Positions 52,390 through 63,295 of a DNA stretch of 64,000 nt are shown here, piece by piece; positions within the stretch are counted from its first letter, which is position 1; each line of letters opens with the position of its first letter. The position numbers and the translations under genes were made by a program. The stretch is from assembly GCA_028274465.1 (NCBI GenBank), contig CM051457.1, positions 74,994,496 to 75,058,495 on the forward strand, in the 5' to 3' direction. The notes beneath the pieces are model-generated. The model had not been told where the DNA came from and ran no database searches. It worked only from the letters and a program-made list of their open reading frames with translations. This DNA comes from Plantago ovata. Taxonomy: Eukaryota > Streptophyta > Magnoliopsida > Lamiales > Plantaginaceae.

Positions 52390-53855
52390 ATCGAAACCGA
52401 ACGACGTCAAATTCTGTATGTTGATTTCATGACTGTCAGTTTCATTGAGTATCGAGGAGTTAGGGTTCATAGTTCACACAAGTTAGAGTGTCTATCTCTA
52501 GGGACTAAACTAGCTTTAACTAATTAACTATATATAATTTCAGAAAACAAATTAATCTCTAACTTAACTTAACAATATATGGAGAAAGCTGGTGATAGTA
52601 TGCTCGTTCTAAGCGTCAAGTTCTAATTATGCATGAAAGTGCAACGCGTACTGTCTTAAAAGTAATTCGATTTACAAACACCAAAGACAGGTTTGCAGAC
52701 GTGTATTTTGAAAGCTTCCTATCTATACTAATACTTAGTTCAAGCAGTACTTGCAAATTATATATAATCGAATCGATGATCTTGAATTGTCCTAGTGTTT
52801 CTAACACCTTTCTACGAAGACATGTGGCTTAGTCGGATCAAAGAATCGAATTAAGATAATTAAACAAGTAAAAGACTCAGAAACTCAATCATGCATAATA
52901 CGAACCCTAGCTACGAATTCACATACTATCACCAACTAGATGCTTAGCTACTCATATCAATAACACGATAAACAATCATAATCGAAGCAATAAAGAAAGA
53001 AAACATGTTTAATTGAAAGATAAATAGCAGAATTGTGAGATACAAGGTTACCACCAAAGGTTGTCAATCTCCGGTGAATGGCTAAAACTCACAAAGATCT
53101 AGCGAGGTGAGATTAAACGGTGTCCAAATCTCTCCTCTAGCTCCAAAATCGCTAAGTTACAAAGAATCTAAGAGAAAATATCCCCAGAACAAGCTCTAGG
53201 GTTTATGTCTGGAAAAATATGAAAAGAGATTTGAAAATTCGCAATTTTTACAATTATATATATAAAATATCGCAGATTTCCGGAATCTCAGGGGCGGTCC
53301 GCCCCCGTCCCCGGCGGTCCGCCTGGTGTTGGCAGCAAGTTCTCCAGATTTTCTTCTATGTTCGAACTGATATTCCGGGCCCGTCCGAACTCGGATTGGC
53401 ACGTAAGACCCACCGTTGGATAGCACTTCGAGCTAGCTACATGTAGATTGTAACCGCATCTCAATCCAATATCGTATGAAATACTGGTCCCCAAAATACT
53501 GAGACTATGCAAATGGAACTTCCAGATTTCACTTCAAAGGCTCCAAAATCTTCATCCGAACTCCGAATGAACTACTGTTTCCGCCTCATACAAGATATCT
53601 CGAATCTTCATGTTCTCCTTGGCCTTGGGCAGGGTTTTGAGCCCCTTGACACACCACGGGTGATCTCGTTGCACCAAAACATCATTGTTTCGCCATGATT
53701 TATATCCAAAAGTGCGATTTTCACCTAAAACCTAATAATAACAAAATAAATGGAAACGTGACACTATTATAACAAAATGCACTAAAATGCATGCAAGAGG
53801 ATAGCTAAATTGTTGAAAAAACCCGAATGATAGTGTAAAAAACACTATCTCATCA
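52390..53855 (-). repeat. 3' LTR of element D (family D)
   Basis: The minus strand starts TGATGAGATAGTGTTTTTTA at 53855 and follows the same plan as the other LTRs (AACGTGACACTAT..., GC-rich dyads 53290-53325 including GGGGCGGTCCGCCCC, AT-rich TATA region 53252-53272, CATACTATCACCAA block near 52921). The left end is not sharply definable and is approximate. Confidence 0.7.
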
Positions 53856-55921
53856 AACTCCCCAAACCGAACCTTTGCTTGTCCTCAAGCAACTAGCTAG
53901 ACTCTATGCAACCTACATGCAACACAAAGAGGAGTCTCATGCCAAACAAGATGAACTAATCGATTTTATCTACCAAATCCTTATGAACAAAGACCATACA
54001 AATCATAACATGGAAGTAGGTTGAAGAATGTCTCGATTGAACCTATACACATTCACATATGCACTTTGTTAAACAAGAGAGTCTCTCGTAACATTCTCTA
54101 CCTGGACCTAGTCAATGACGACGTAATGATGCATATTAAAATACAAATGGTTGCCCCGTGACTATGACACTGAGGGCTTACTACTGTTCACCAAGTGAGA
54201 CTTTCCCTGAAGAGAGGTCGAACCAATACTGGCTCTCATCAAATGAAGGAGGGTTCCCTAAAAGACAACACTCCTCTATTCTACCCGACTCTTAAAGAAA
54301 AACTCTTCACCACTTCCTGAATGGCAGGACGAGGGTGGTCTAGAACAAGTCTTGGACTAGGCGACGCGTGAACCCAAGGAAGAATTTACAACTCGATTAC
54401 GAACTATTACAAAAGCTGAAAAATAATGCAACACTTTGCTAAAACTGCTTTTGGCTTGCTTGACCCTTCTTTTGCTTTTTTTGGGTCTTATTCTTTTTTC
54501 TTCTTTTTTTTCTTTTCTTTTTTCTTTTCCAGATTCTGGAATTTTTTCCTTTTTTTTTTGTTTCCCGTTTTTTTTTTGTATATAGCCAGCAGTAGCACAA
54601 TGAAAGTACAATGAAAGGAAATAACAAAGACACTACAACGACCTCCCCAAACCTATTCGAAAGAATAGGTTGGAGCACAAACTCACAAGAAAAATAAAAA
54701 CAAACTCAACATGACTCACAAAGACGAAAAACAAGGTATAATGATAGTAACCCCCTCCCTAAACCTATTCTTTAGAATAGGTTTCAAACAAAGGATCACA
54801 CACCTCACTCTACCTCCTTCATAGGCATTTAGCAATCTCAATAAGAAAGGTGAAGACTTGTTGCCTCTTACGTACATAATTACACGGGAATACAACCAAA
54901 GACTCTAACATGCAATATTTTATAAGGCCTTCGCGAACCGCAGTAGAGAAAACACCACATAGTGATGTCGAGACTACCAAGTTTAACTAGTGCACATACA
55001 AATATGACAAGCCAAGCGAGACAAACCTCAAACTATTCCATAGAGATGCAATGCATGGGCAATGGTCATAAACACTTAGTCTATACAATAAAAAATTTCA
55101 AAAAATCCTATACTAAGGATGAATGCAAACTAAATCCTAGGAAAGTAGTAAACATGCAATGCAAAGGTTTTCACAAGTCATCATAAGCAAAATAAGTTAT
55201 AGAAATACACAGCGATAACCCCCCCCCCCCCAAAACCTGAACTTCGTCATTCGTCCCGAACATCGAAAGTGGACATGAGGTAAGAGCTAGTCGTATACCT
55301 GTAACCTGTATTACTCAAGTAAACTTGTGAGAAACCAAAACGGATGATAGAAGGGGTAAAGGGGTCAATATGGTTGCATTTGGAGGTGATTTGTGGTGTC
55401 CGGGGTCAAAACTGGGCACCCCGGTCACTGGCGCCCTCAGGCGCACCGCCCCGTGTGGGGCGGTCCGCCTGGGGCGCCCAGGGGGCACCCAGGCTTCTGC
55501 TACTCTCGGGCGTACCGCCCCGGGTGTGGGGCGGTTCTCCTGGGAGTGGCAGAACGCCCTGGCGTTCTTCCCTTGCCAGGCGTTCTACCTTTCTCGGGCG
55601 CACCGCCCCGGGTGTGGGGCGGTCCGCCGGGGAGCGGCAGAAACTGCCCAAGTGTTCTGCTGCTCCCAGGCGCACCGCACCGTGTGGGGCGGTCCGCCCG
55701 GGAGCTGCAGAATCCTGGGTCCTCCTTTTTTTACGTTTGAATACGAAAAATATCATCCTTTTACCTATTTTCTCACCTAAAACACACTTTAAACATAAGA
55801 TAAAAAACAATGACATGCTCAAAATAAAAATGCATGCAATGCAAAAATCAATAAAACTCCGGGTTGCCTCCAGGATAGCGCCATTGTTTAAAGAGTCTCT
55901 GACTGGACTTCTTCTCGCTCT
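53856..55921 (-). other. 3' UTR and linker of element D (ORF2 absent)
   Basis: PPT 53856-53869. Purine tract 54470-54592. Palindromes at 54650-54671 and 54762-54783. A C-run at 55219-55231 within a PPT-like block. An array of GC-rich dyads at 55430-55710, and the conserved GGAGGCAACCCGG stem-loop at about 55857-55885. Unlike A1, A2 and C, there is no ORF2 between the linker and the 3' UTR. Confidence 0.7.
55430..55710. repeat. Array of GC-rich dyads in element D
   Basis: Four copies of (G)GCG(C/T)ACCGC(C)CCG...TGTGGGGCGGT(C/T)C(G/T)CC at about 55437, 55508, 55596 and 55668, spaced 70-90 bp. Each is an imperfect palindrome of about 35 bp. The same dyad logic is seen once or twice in the linkers of A1, A2 and C. 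Confidence 0.8.
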
Positions 55922-56653
55922 TTAGTTTTTGTCCTTACGGGTACTAGACTTCCCCTTCCTTGATCTCTTCTTCATACCTAGTACCTGAGAATGAGAATGG
56001 ACATACAAAGCAAGGCCAAAATAATTAATAGTATGAGAAGCATTAAAATGAGTACTAGGATCAGATATGGCTCGCAACACATGTTGCTTGCCATCCACCT
56101 CAATGGTGCAAGTTCTTCGGTAGATGTTGATTACGGAGCGTAGCTTGGTCAAGAAAGTTCGCCCCAAGAGAACAACATCACTCATCCCAGGTGTAGACGC
56201 CGGCATCACAATGAAATTGGTGTAAACAGAAGCTTCACCAATCTTAACCAATACATTCTTCACAATTCCCTCCGGTCGTACAAAGGATCCATCCACTAGT
56301 TGCACAATGGCCTTATGCTTCGCAAGCTCACCTAGGCCACTCTTCTCATACACATTCATGGGGAGCACGTTAGAGTAAGATCTTGTATCTAATGTAGCAC
56401 GGACATCATTGAGACTTCCAATCCCAACCTTAACATAAAAGCTATCAGGAATTGGTTCAGGAGAGTTAGGTTCTTCATTACTTACATCTAATTCCAGGCC
56501 TTTATTTTCCTCCTTGGCCAATGGAGGCTCGTCTTGTGCAAAACACTTGCTCGCAGCAACTTGCTTAATGGTGATTTCCACTGGAAGGTCACCTACCAAA
56601 GTAATTGACATCGACTTCTCAGTGTTGCTAGGCAACTTCCCCTGCTCCCTACT
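55922..56653 (-). pseudogene. gag-protease C-terminal fragment of element D
   Basis: The minus strand reads ...MPSNTEKSMSITLVGDLPVE, an acidic linker, then the protease RATLDTRSYSNVLPMNVYE and GIVKNVLVKIGEASVYTN. The catalytic motif DTGS is DTRS, so Gly is lost. The 5' part is removed by element E, which inserted at CCCTAC/TGATG. Homologous to the C-terminal third of the A1/A2/C gag-protease. Confidence 0.88.
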
Positions 56654-57912
56654 GATGAATGTGTATTTTACACTTTCATTCGAGTCTTTTTCACCTATTT
56701 TAGCTATCCTCTATGTTAATTTAGCTATATTTTAGTATATTTTATTAGAATAGTGTCACGTTTCCCTTTAGATTTTATTTTACAGGTTTTGGTTGAAATT
56801 CGGAGATTTCTGGGCAATTATATTGAAGTTGACAAGGAATTGGTGTTCCAGAAGCCTATTTGGAGTATCTGAAGGTTTCCAGATAGGATTTGGAGTCTAG
56901 GGGCCGAATCTGGAGGTTAGAAGGCTACTAGAAGTCATAAACCGAGTCCGAAAAGGTGAAGAAATCCAAAACCGCATCGAAAATGCGGAAATTCCGCGAA
57001 ATTACTGGGGGGCGAACCGCCGCAGCACGGGGCGAACTGCCCCGGAGTTTTTTCGGGCCTATATATAGTGCTCAGTTTTCTCTCCGAAAATCATATCTTT
57101 CCAAGCCTACTTTCTCACCTCTCTCTATAGTTTTAGGTAGGAACTTCCCGGGGCCTGTCCTGGGAGTTCCATAGCTTAGGGGATACTTTTTCATAGCAGA
57201 TTGGAGCGCGTAGGATCGCAATCATCCGGAGATTGACAACCTTCGGTAACTTTGTATCTTACAGTTTTTATCTACTTATTTTATCTTCTTTCAATATGTT
57301 TTCTTCTATGATTTCTATTGATTGCATGCCTATTATGAGTAGCTAAATTTATCATTGGTGGTAGTATGTGAATTCTTAGCGAGGGAAGATAATCATGCTA
57401 ATGGCTATATCGCGCATTATACTCCGTGTCATTGCTTTATTTCGTTGATCAGTTGTAACCAAAATTCGCGTATGTTGTATTGATCATTATGCACAATTGG
57501 ACACTAGTCTACCATCAGACCAATTATCTTCGTAGTGTTGAATAATTACGGAACACATTAGGACAATCGTGATTGGCTAGTCATACCAAATTATCTTCGT
57601 AGTGCTTAATACTTGCAACATGACACTAGATTGATTCAAAGATCTCTATGCAAGACCGAGGAATTTATGCATGATTATCGACCCATTATGTTAAGAAGGA
57701 CCATACTATCACCAATCTCCATTATCTGTTAGAAACCCCCTATTGCTTTCTGTCTGCTGTTTTTATATTCTTAATTAGATTTGATAAAGCTAGTATAGTC
57801 CTGAGAGAACGACACTCGAGTCATTCTACTGCTACACTACGGTTTTCGTTGTAGTTGTGGATTGCCTTTGGCTAATTACAAATTTATTTGACTGAATCTG
57901 ACACGTTCATCA
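56654..57912 (+). repeat. 5' LTR (family A) of element E
   Basis: 1259 bp, TGATGAATGTG...GTTCATCA. Dyad GGGGCGAACTGCCCC (57029-57043, one arm base changed) and TATA box CTATATATAG (57059-57068). Very similar to the A2 LTR throughout. Confidence 0.93.
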
Positions 57913-57915
57913 AAT

Positions 57916-57933
57916 TGGCGTCGTTGCCGGGGA
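57916..57933 (+). other. Primer binding site of element E (tRNA-Asp type)
   Basis: TGGCGTCGTTGCCGGGGA, one mismatch from the tRNA-Asp 3'-end complement, three bases after the LTR. Confidence 0.92.
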
Positions 57934-58165
57934 CTATACTCCTTTTTTCTTTTTAATTTGTTTATATTTACAGCTTTAGATTCCTAATTCTTTTAGTTTT
58001 AGTTTTCCTTTTTAATCTCTCTCTGATACTGCTTTCCTAGTCTGTTTCTAATTCACTTTTCCTAGCTTTAAGTAGTATTCGATTTCTAGAAATTTTCTCG
58101 ATTTTCAAAATTTCTAACACGGCTAATTTTTAGTTTTGAGTTACTCCTGATACAGATTTCCAGGT

Positions 58166-61100
58166 ATGACGACCTTAAAAGCCAGCTTGACACCGACATT
58201 CTCGCAAGTCAGGAGGGGGTCAGCTATATACTTGGAAGAAGAGCTATCGGGGTACGGAGTAACAAGCACCATAGTGAGAAGGATACCAAGGTTCGAAGAA
58301 GGAGAGGATATGAATCCAATAAGCTTCATCAGATCCTATGAAGAGGAGATAGCAAAAGTTCCAGCAAAGGGGTTCACCGAGGATCAATTATGCAGGAAGT
58401 TATTTCCCTTTGCTTTGGGATATGAACCGAGGATATGGATAGCAAGGTTATCACCAGGATCACTGAAGACCTGGAGCCAAGTAGTAGAGGAGTTCTTGGC
58501 ACGTTTCATGCCTTACCATGAGACGATGGCACCACGGAATCGGATCGAATACTTCAAGCAAGGAGAATACGAGCGGTTCTGTGACACCTATGAACGTTTT
58601 GAGCTGTATAAACGTGAGTGCCCCCACCACCGTTTCGATGATGGGGAGCTGATTTGGTTCTTTGTTGGAGGACTACGAGATGAAGTTAGGCTTCAAATAG
58701 ATGGGATATGTGGAGGATTGGAAGAATGTATAGTTGAAGAGGCAGTGAAGGTCTTTCAAACATACGCCAATGGATCCGCACAATCCGAGAAAATAATGTC
58801 GAATGAAGTCGCCAACATATACTCGAATCAAGACGAAACTAACGGGTTATACAAAGACTATTCTGAGGACGAGGACATCAGTGAGGAGGAGGAACTTACG
58901 TTTTACGCAGGGATTAAGGCCATTGAGAGTGTCTTCGAGGTAGCACACGCAGGGCAAGCTGAGAACAATCTTCGTATCGAGAAGGCTTTTGAAGCAATCG
59001 AAGTATCTGAGCAACTGATCAAAGAACTTAGCTTACTGAAGTGTGGAAAATGCGGTAAAGAAGTCGAGGATACCCCACAGGAAGTAGTGAGCAAACCACC
59101 CGAGGTGAGGAGCGAATCACCCCCCAACTCCAGGGAATCAAACAGTCCGAGTCTTACTGATGAGACATCTGAAGCTGATCAAGAGCAATCTCCAACTGTT
59201 GCCACTGAGGAGCATGAGTGCGAAGAAGTGAATCTACTGCTCCGAGGAGGCAAGATGACCAAAATTCCCAACTTCATACGTCCTAAGCGGGTGGAGCCTA
59301 CTGAGGTCGATAATAGAGGGTCAAGCATAGAACAAGAAGATAGCGGAAGATCCAACGAACCTCAAGAAGTTCCAGGAAGGAATGATGAACCAAGACCATC
59401 TGTAATACACATAGATGATGACGAAGTCGAAGTCGGAAGTAGTATACCAGGAGAACTTCACAAATCTTCCAATCCATATGTACCTCCGAAGCCACACGTG
59501 CCATACCCGAGTCGGATCAAACCAGCCAAGAAGGATATTCAAGATTCACCCTTATTCCAACGCCTGTCAAAAGTGGAAATCAATGTACCTCTCTTGGAGT
59601 TAATCCAGAACATTCCAGCTTATACGAAATTCTTTCGTGAGATCAAGAACAAAAGGATTACTTCAGGAAGGGAAGTGAATGGGGTTGAAACAGTCAACTC
59701 GCTTGCCGGATTGCCCATGAAGAAAAAGGATCATGGCAGCTTCATCATCGACATCGCCTTAGGGAATGGACGAACTACGCAGGCAATGCTTGAATTAGGA
59801 TCTAGCATTAACTTAATGCCGTATTCAGTATACAAGGCCCTGGAACTCGGAGAATTAACACCAACTGATATGGTGGTCCAAATGGCAGACCAAAGTGTGA
59901 AGAGGCCAGTCGGGATAATAGAAGACATCCTTGTGAAGGTAGACAAATTGATAATCCCAGCTGATTTTGTGGTAATGAAGTCCGCAGACGAGGGAATGAG
60001 CCATATCCGTGAGCACGTAGTACTACTTGGGAGACCTTTCATGGAAACTACCAACACATGCCTTGAACTTAAGGGCAAGAAGATAACCATGGAGGTAATG
60101 GGCGAAAAAATTGAGTTGGTAGGATGTAGCATCAGAGATAAGGAAGTTACGGAAGAGCTAAAATTTGTCGATTGCTTCGAATCCGTAATTTCCGAATTTC
60201 ATCATAGCCATGGCAAACGCGAACCACTTGAGGAAGTACTAACAATGCAAGCTGAGACGTGCTACATGACCGAAGAGGCAAGAGAACTAGTCGAAATAAT
60301 GGATAGCACCCCAGAAATTCCCGCAGGAGAAGAGGTACTTAAACCTTTAGATGAAGAAGAAGAAGAAAGTGGGTTTCCTGAAGAACCTAGCTTAGAATTG
60401 AAACCGCTCCCTGCGCACCTCAAGTATGTGTACTTAGGAGAAAATCATAAAAAGCCTGTGATTGTCTCCTCACATCTCTCCGACAATGAAGAAAGTAAGC
60501 TAATTGAGGTATGGAAGGAAAATTCCGCAGCTATAGGATGGGGGATCAGCGATATCAAAGGAATTAGCCCTACAAGATGCGTGCACAACATCACTCTAGA
60601 ACAAGATGCCAAACCTGTTAGGCAACCTCAGCGAAGGATAAATCCAGCAATGCAAGAGGTGGTAAAAAAGGAAGTGATCAAGTTGCTAGATGATGATATG
60701 ATTTACCCCATTCCAGATAGTCGATGGGTGAGCCCGGTACATGTAGTTCCTAAGAAATCAGGAGTCACGGTGGAAGAAAATGAGAAGGGAGAATTGGTAC
60801 CGGTTAGGAAGACCACTGGATGGCGGATGTGCATTGACTACAGAAGATTAAATGCCGCCACTAAAAAAGACCACTTCCCTTTACCATTTATAGATGACAT
60901 GCTAAACCGCCTTGCGGGGCGGAAGTTCTATTGTTTTCTTGATGGTTTATCAGGTTTCTACCAGATTCCAATTGCACCGGAGGATCAGGAGAAGACGACA
61001 TTCACTTGCCTATTCGGAACATTTTCCTATAGGAGGATGCCATTTGGACTATGCAATGCTCCCGCCACTTTTCAAAGGTGCATGCTTTCTGTTTTTTCTG

Positions 61101-63295
61101 ACATGGTAACTAAATTTGTTGAAGTTTTTATGGATGATTTTTCCCTTTTTGGTGATTCATTTGGTGAATGCTTGCAAAGATTAGATCTTGTTTTGAAAAG
61201 GTGCATTGAATGCAACTTGACCTTAAGCTGGGAGAAGAGTCATTATATGGTTAGAGAAGGCATTGTTCTAGGACATGTAGTTTCTGAAAGAGGTATTGAG
61301 GTAGACAGGGCTAAAATAGAAATCATTGAAAAACTTCCCCCGCCTACTTGCGTGAAAGAATTGCAATCTTTTCTTGGCCATGTAGGGTTTCATAGGAGGT
61401 TTATTAAATATTTTTCGAAAATTGCTAAACCTTTAAGTAGCCTGCTTACTAAAGATGTGGTTTTCCATTTCTCTAATGAATGCCTAGTTACTTTTAATAC
61501 CCTTAAGGAAAAGCTTGTTTCTGCCCCCATTGTTGTGCCACCTGACTGGAATCTTCCTTTCGAAATTATGTGTGATGCTTCGAATTTTTCTATGGGAGCT
61601 GTTTTATGCCAAAAAGTTGATAAGCAGTATCGTGTGATTTATTATGTTAGTAAGACTCTAGACTTTGCGCAGGTTAATTATACAACAACTGAAAAGGAGT
61701 TTTTAGCTGTTGTCTTTGCTTTACAAAAGTTTAGGTCTTATTTAATTGGACATCCTGTGAATGTCCATACTGATCATGCTACTTTGAGACATTTGATAGC
61801 TAAGCAAGATTCTAAGCCTAGATTAATCCGTTGGGTCCTTTTGCTGCAAGACTTTGATTTGACCATAGTAGATAGAGCTGGTATGGAGAATTTAGTAGCA
61901 GATCATTTATCTAGAATACCTAATATCCCTGTTGATCCGATACCCATTAATGAAGACCTCCCCGATGAGCATCTAATGAAGGTTAATGAGGAGCCATGGT
62001 ATGCGGATATTGTAAATTATTTGGCTATGAATATTTGCCCCACTAACTTTTCAGCTTCAGACAAGAGAGCTCTTGCCAAGCAATGCAGGACTTACATATG
62101 GGATGATCCACATCTATTCAAGGAAGGAGCTGATGGGATTCTAAGGAGATGCGTGCCGCAAGAAGAGCAGCAAAGTGTACTGAGCCATTGCCATGAGCTT
62201 AACTGTGGAGGGCACTATAGTGGATTGAAGACAGCGCGCAAGGTACTGCAGGCAGGATTTTTCTGGCCAACATATACAAAGATGCTCGAAGTTTTGTGAA
62301 GAATTGTGACCCATGTCAACGAGGTGGCGGTATTGGCAAGAAAGATGAAATGCCCCTTCAAGGGAATCTAGTGGTAGAACATTTCGATGTATGGGGCATT
62401 GATTTTATGGGACCATTTCCAAACAGCAGAGGATATGAATACATTCTTGTTGCAGTGGACTATGTGACTAAGTGGGTAGAGGCAATTCCTACGAAAACAA
62501 TGACGGTGCAGTGGTTATGAAGTTCTTGAAGGAAGTAATATTCTCGAGATTTGGGTGCCCTAGGACAATCATCAGCGATGGAGGGTCACACTTCGTCAAT
62601 AGAACGTTTGCTTCCCTTCTTAAGAGATACAGTGTCCACCATAGTGTCGCTACACCTTATCACCCGCAAACATCGGGGCAAGTCGAAGTCAGCAACCATC
62701 AAATCAAGAAGATCCTGGAGCGAGCAGTAAAGCCTAGTAGAAAGGATTGGGCAGGAAAATTGAATGATGCACTTTGGGCATACAAGACTAGCTACAAGAC
62801 GGTGATCGGGACCACTCGGTACAGACTTGTGTATGGAAAAGCATGTCATCTTCCCGTAGAACTAGAACACAAGGCATATTGGGCCATTAAAACACTCAAT
62901 CTTGATATGGGAAAGGCTGGCGAGGAACGATTGTTGCAACTAGATGAGCTTGATGAATTACGACTAGGTGCTTATGAGAATGCCAAGATCTACAAGGAAC
63001 GTACTAAGAAGTATCATGATCGTGGTATAGTACGTAAGGAATTGATTCCTGGACAAAAAGCTTTGGTGTTTAATTCTCGCCTTGGACTATTTCCTGGAAA
63101 GCTCCGTACTCGTTGGGATGGGCCGTATGAAATTCTCGAAGTTGCTTCCCATGGAGCTGTTAAACTCTTCGATCCTAAGACGGCAATACCTTCAAGGTGA
63201 ATGGCCAGCGAGTGAAGCCGTACTTCGAGATATCTAGTGATCAAAGGGAGGTTGATCACCTTGAGCTTACCCTTACCACCTCCAATGAAGGTTAG
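58166..63295 (+). pseudogene. Athila-type gag-pol polyprotein (gag, PR, RT, RNase H, IN), frameshifted in IN
   Basis: An open 1377-codon frame runs to 62299. Gag (about residues 45-210: MNPISFIRSYEEEI, LSPGSLKTWSQVVEEFLARF, YERFELYKRECPHHRF, ELIWFFVGGL) has no CCHC knuckle, only CGKCGK (about 294). Protease (about 530-650) reads LELGSS instead of the usual D(L/T)G: Glu543 replaces the catalytic Asp. RT (about 880-1060) has GWRMCIDYRRLNAATKKDHF, DGLSGFYQIPIAPED and the catalytic box VFMDDF (residues 987-992). RNase H starts at CDASNFSMGAVL (Asp1137) and ends LVADHLSRI. Integrase starts with [11 protein letters not shown]...[11 protein letters not shown] (about 1345), then shifts frame near 62280, 62497 and 63178. 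Across the frames it keeps [17 protein letters not shown] (Asp), IISDGGSHF (Asp) and GQVEVSNHQ (Glu). Single-ORF gag-pol, FMDD and tRNA-Asp priming are Athila traits. The likely autonomous partner of A1/A2, now inactive. Confidence 0.93.

Noticed and set aside
52616-52832. Short ORFs on both strands
   Set aside because: They lie in the element D LTR and have no counterpart in the other LTRs.
55406-55822. 138-residue minus-strand ORF over the dyad array
   Set aside because: Same cause as above; I considered whether it was an ORF2 replacement but saw no similarity to ORF2.
55344-55925. 193-residue plus-strand ORF with repeated PGVGR/GAPP phrases
   Set aside because: A reading of the GC-rich dyad array. 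Repeated phrases follow the DNA repeat and ORFs exist in several frames.
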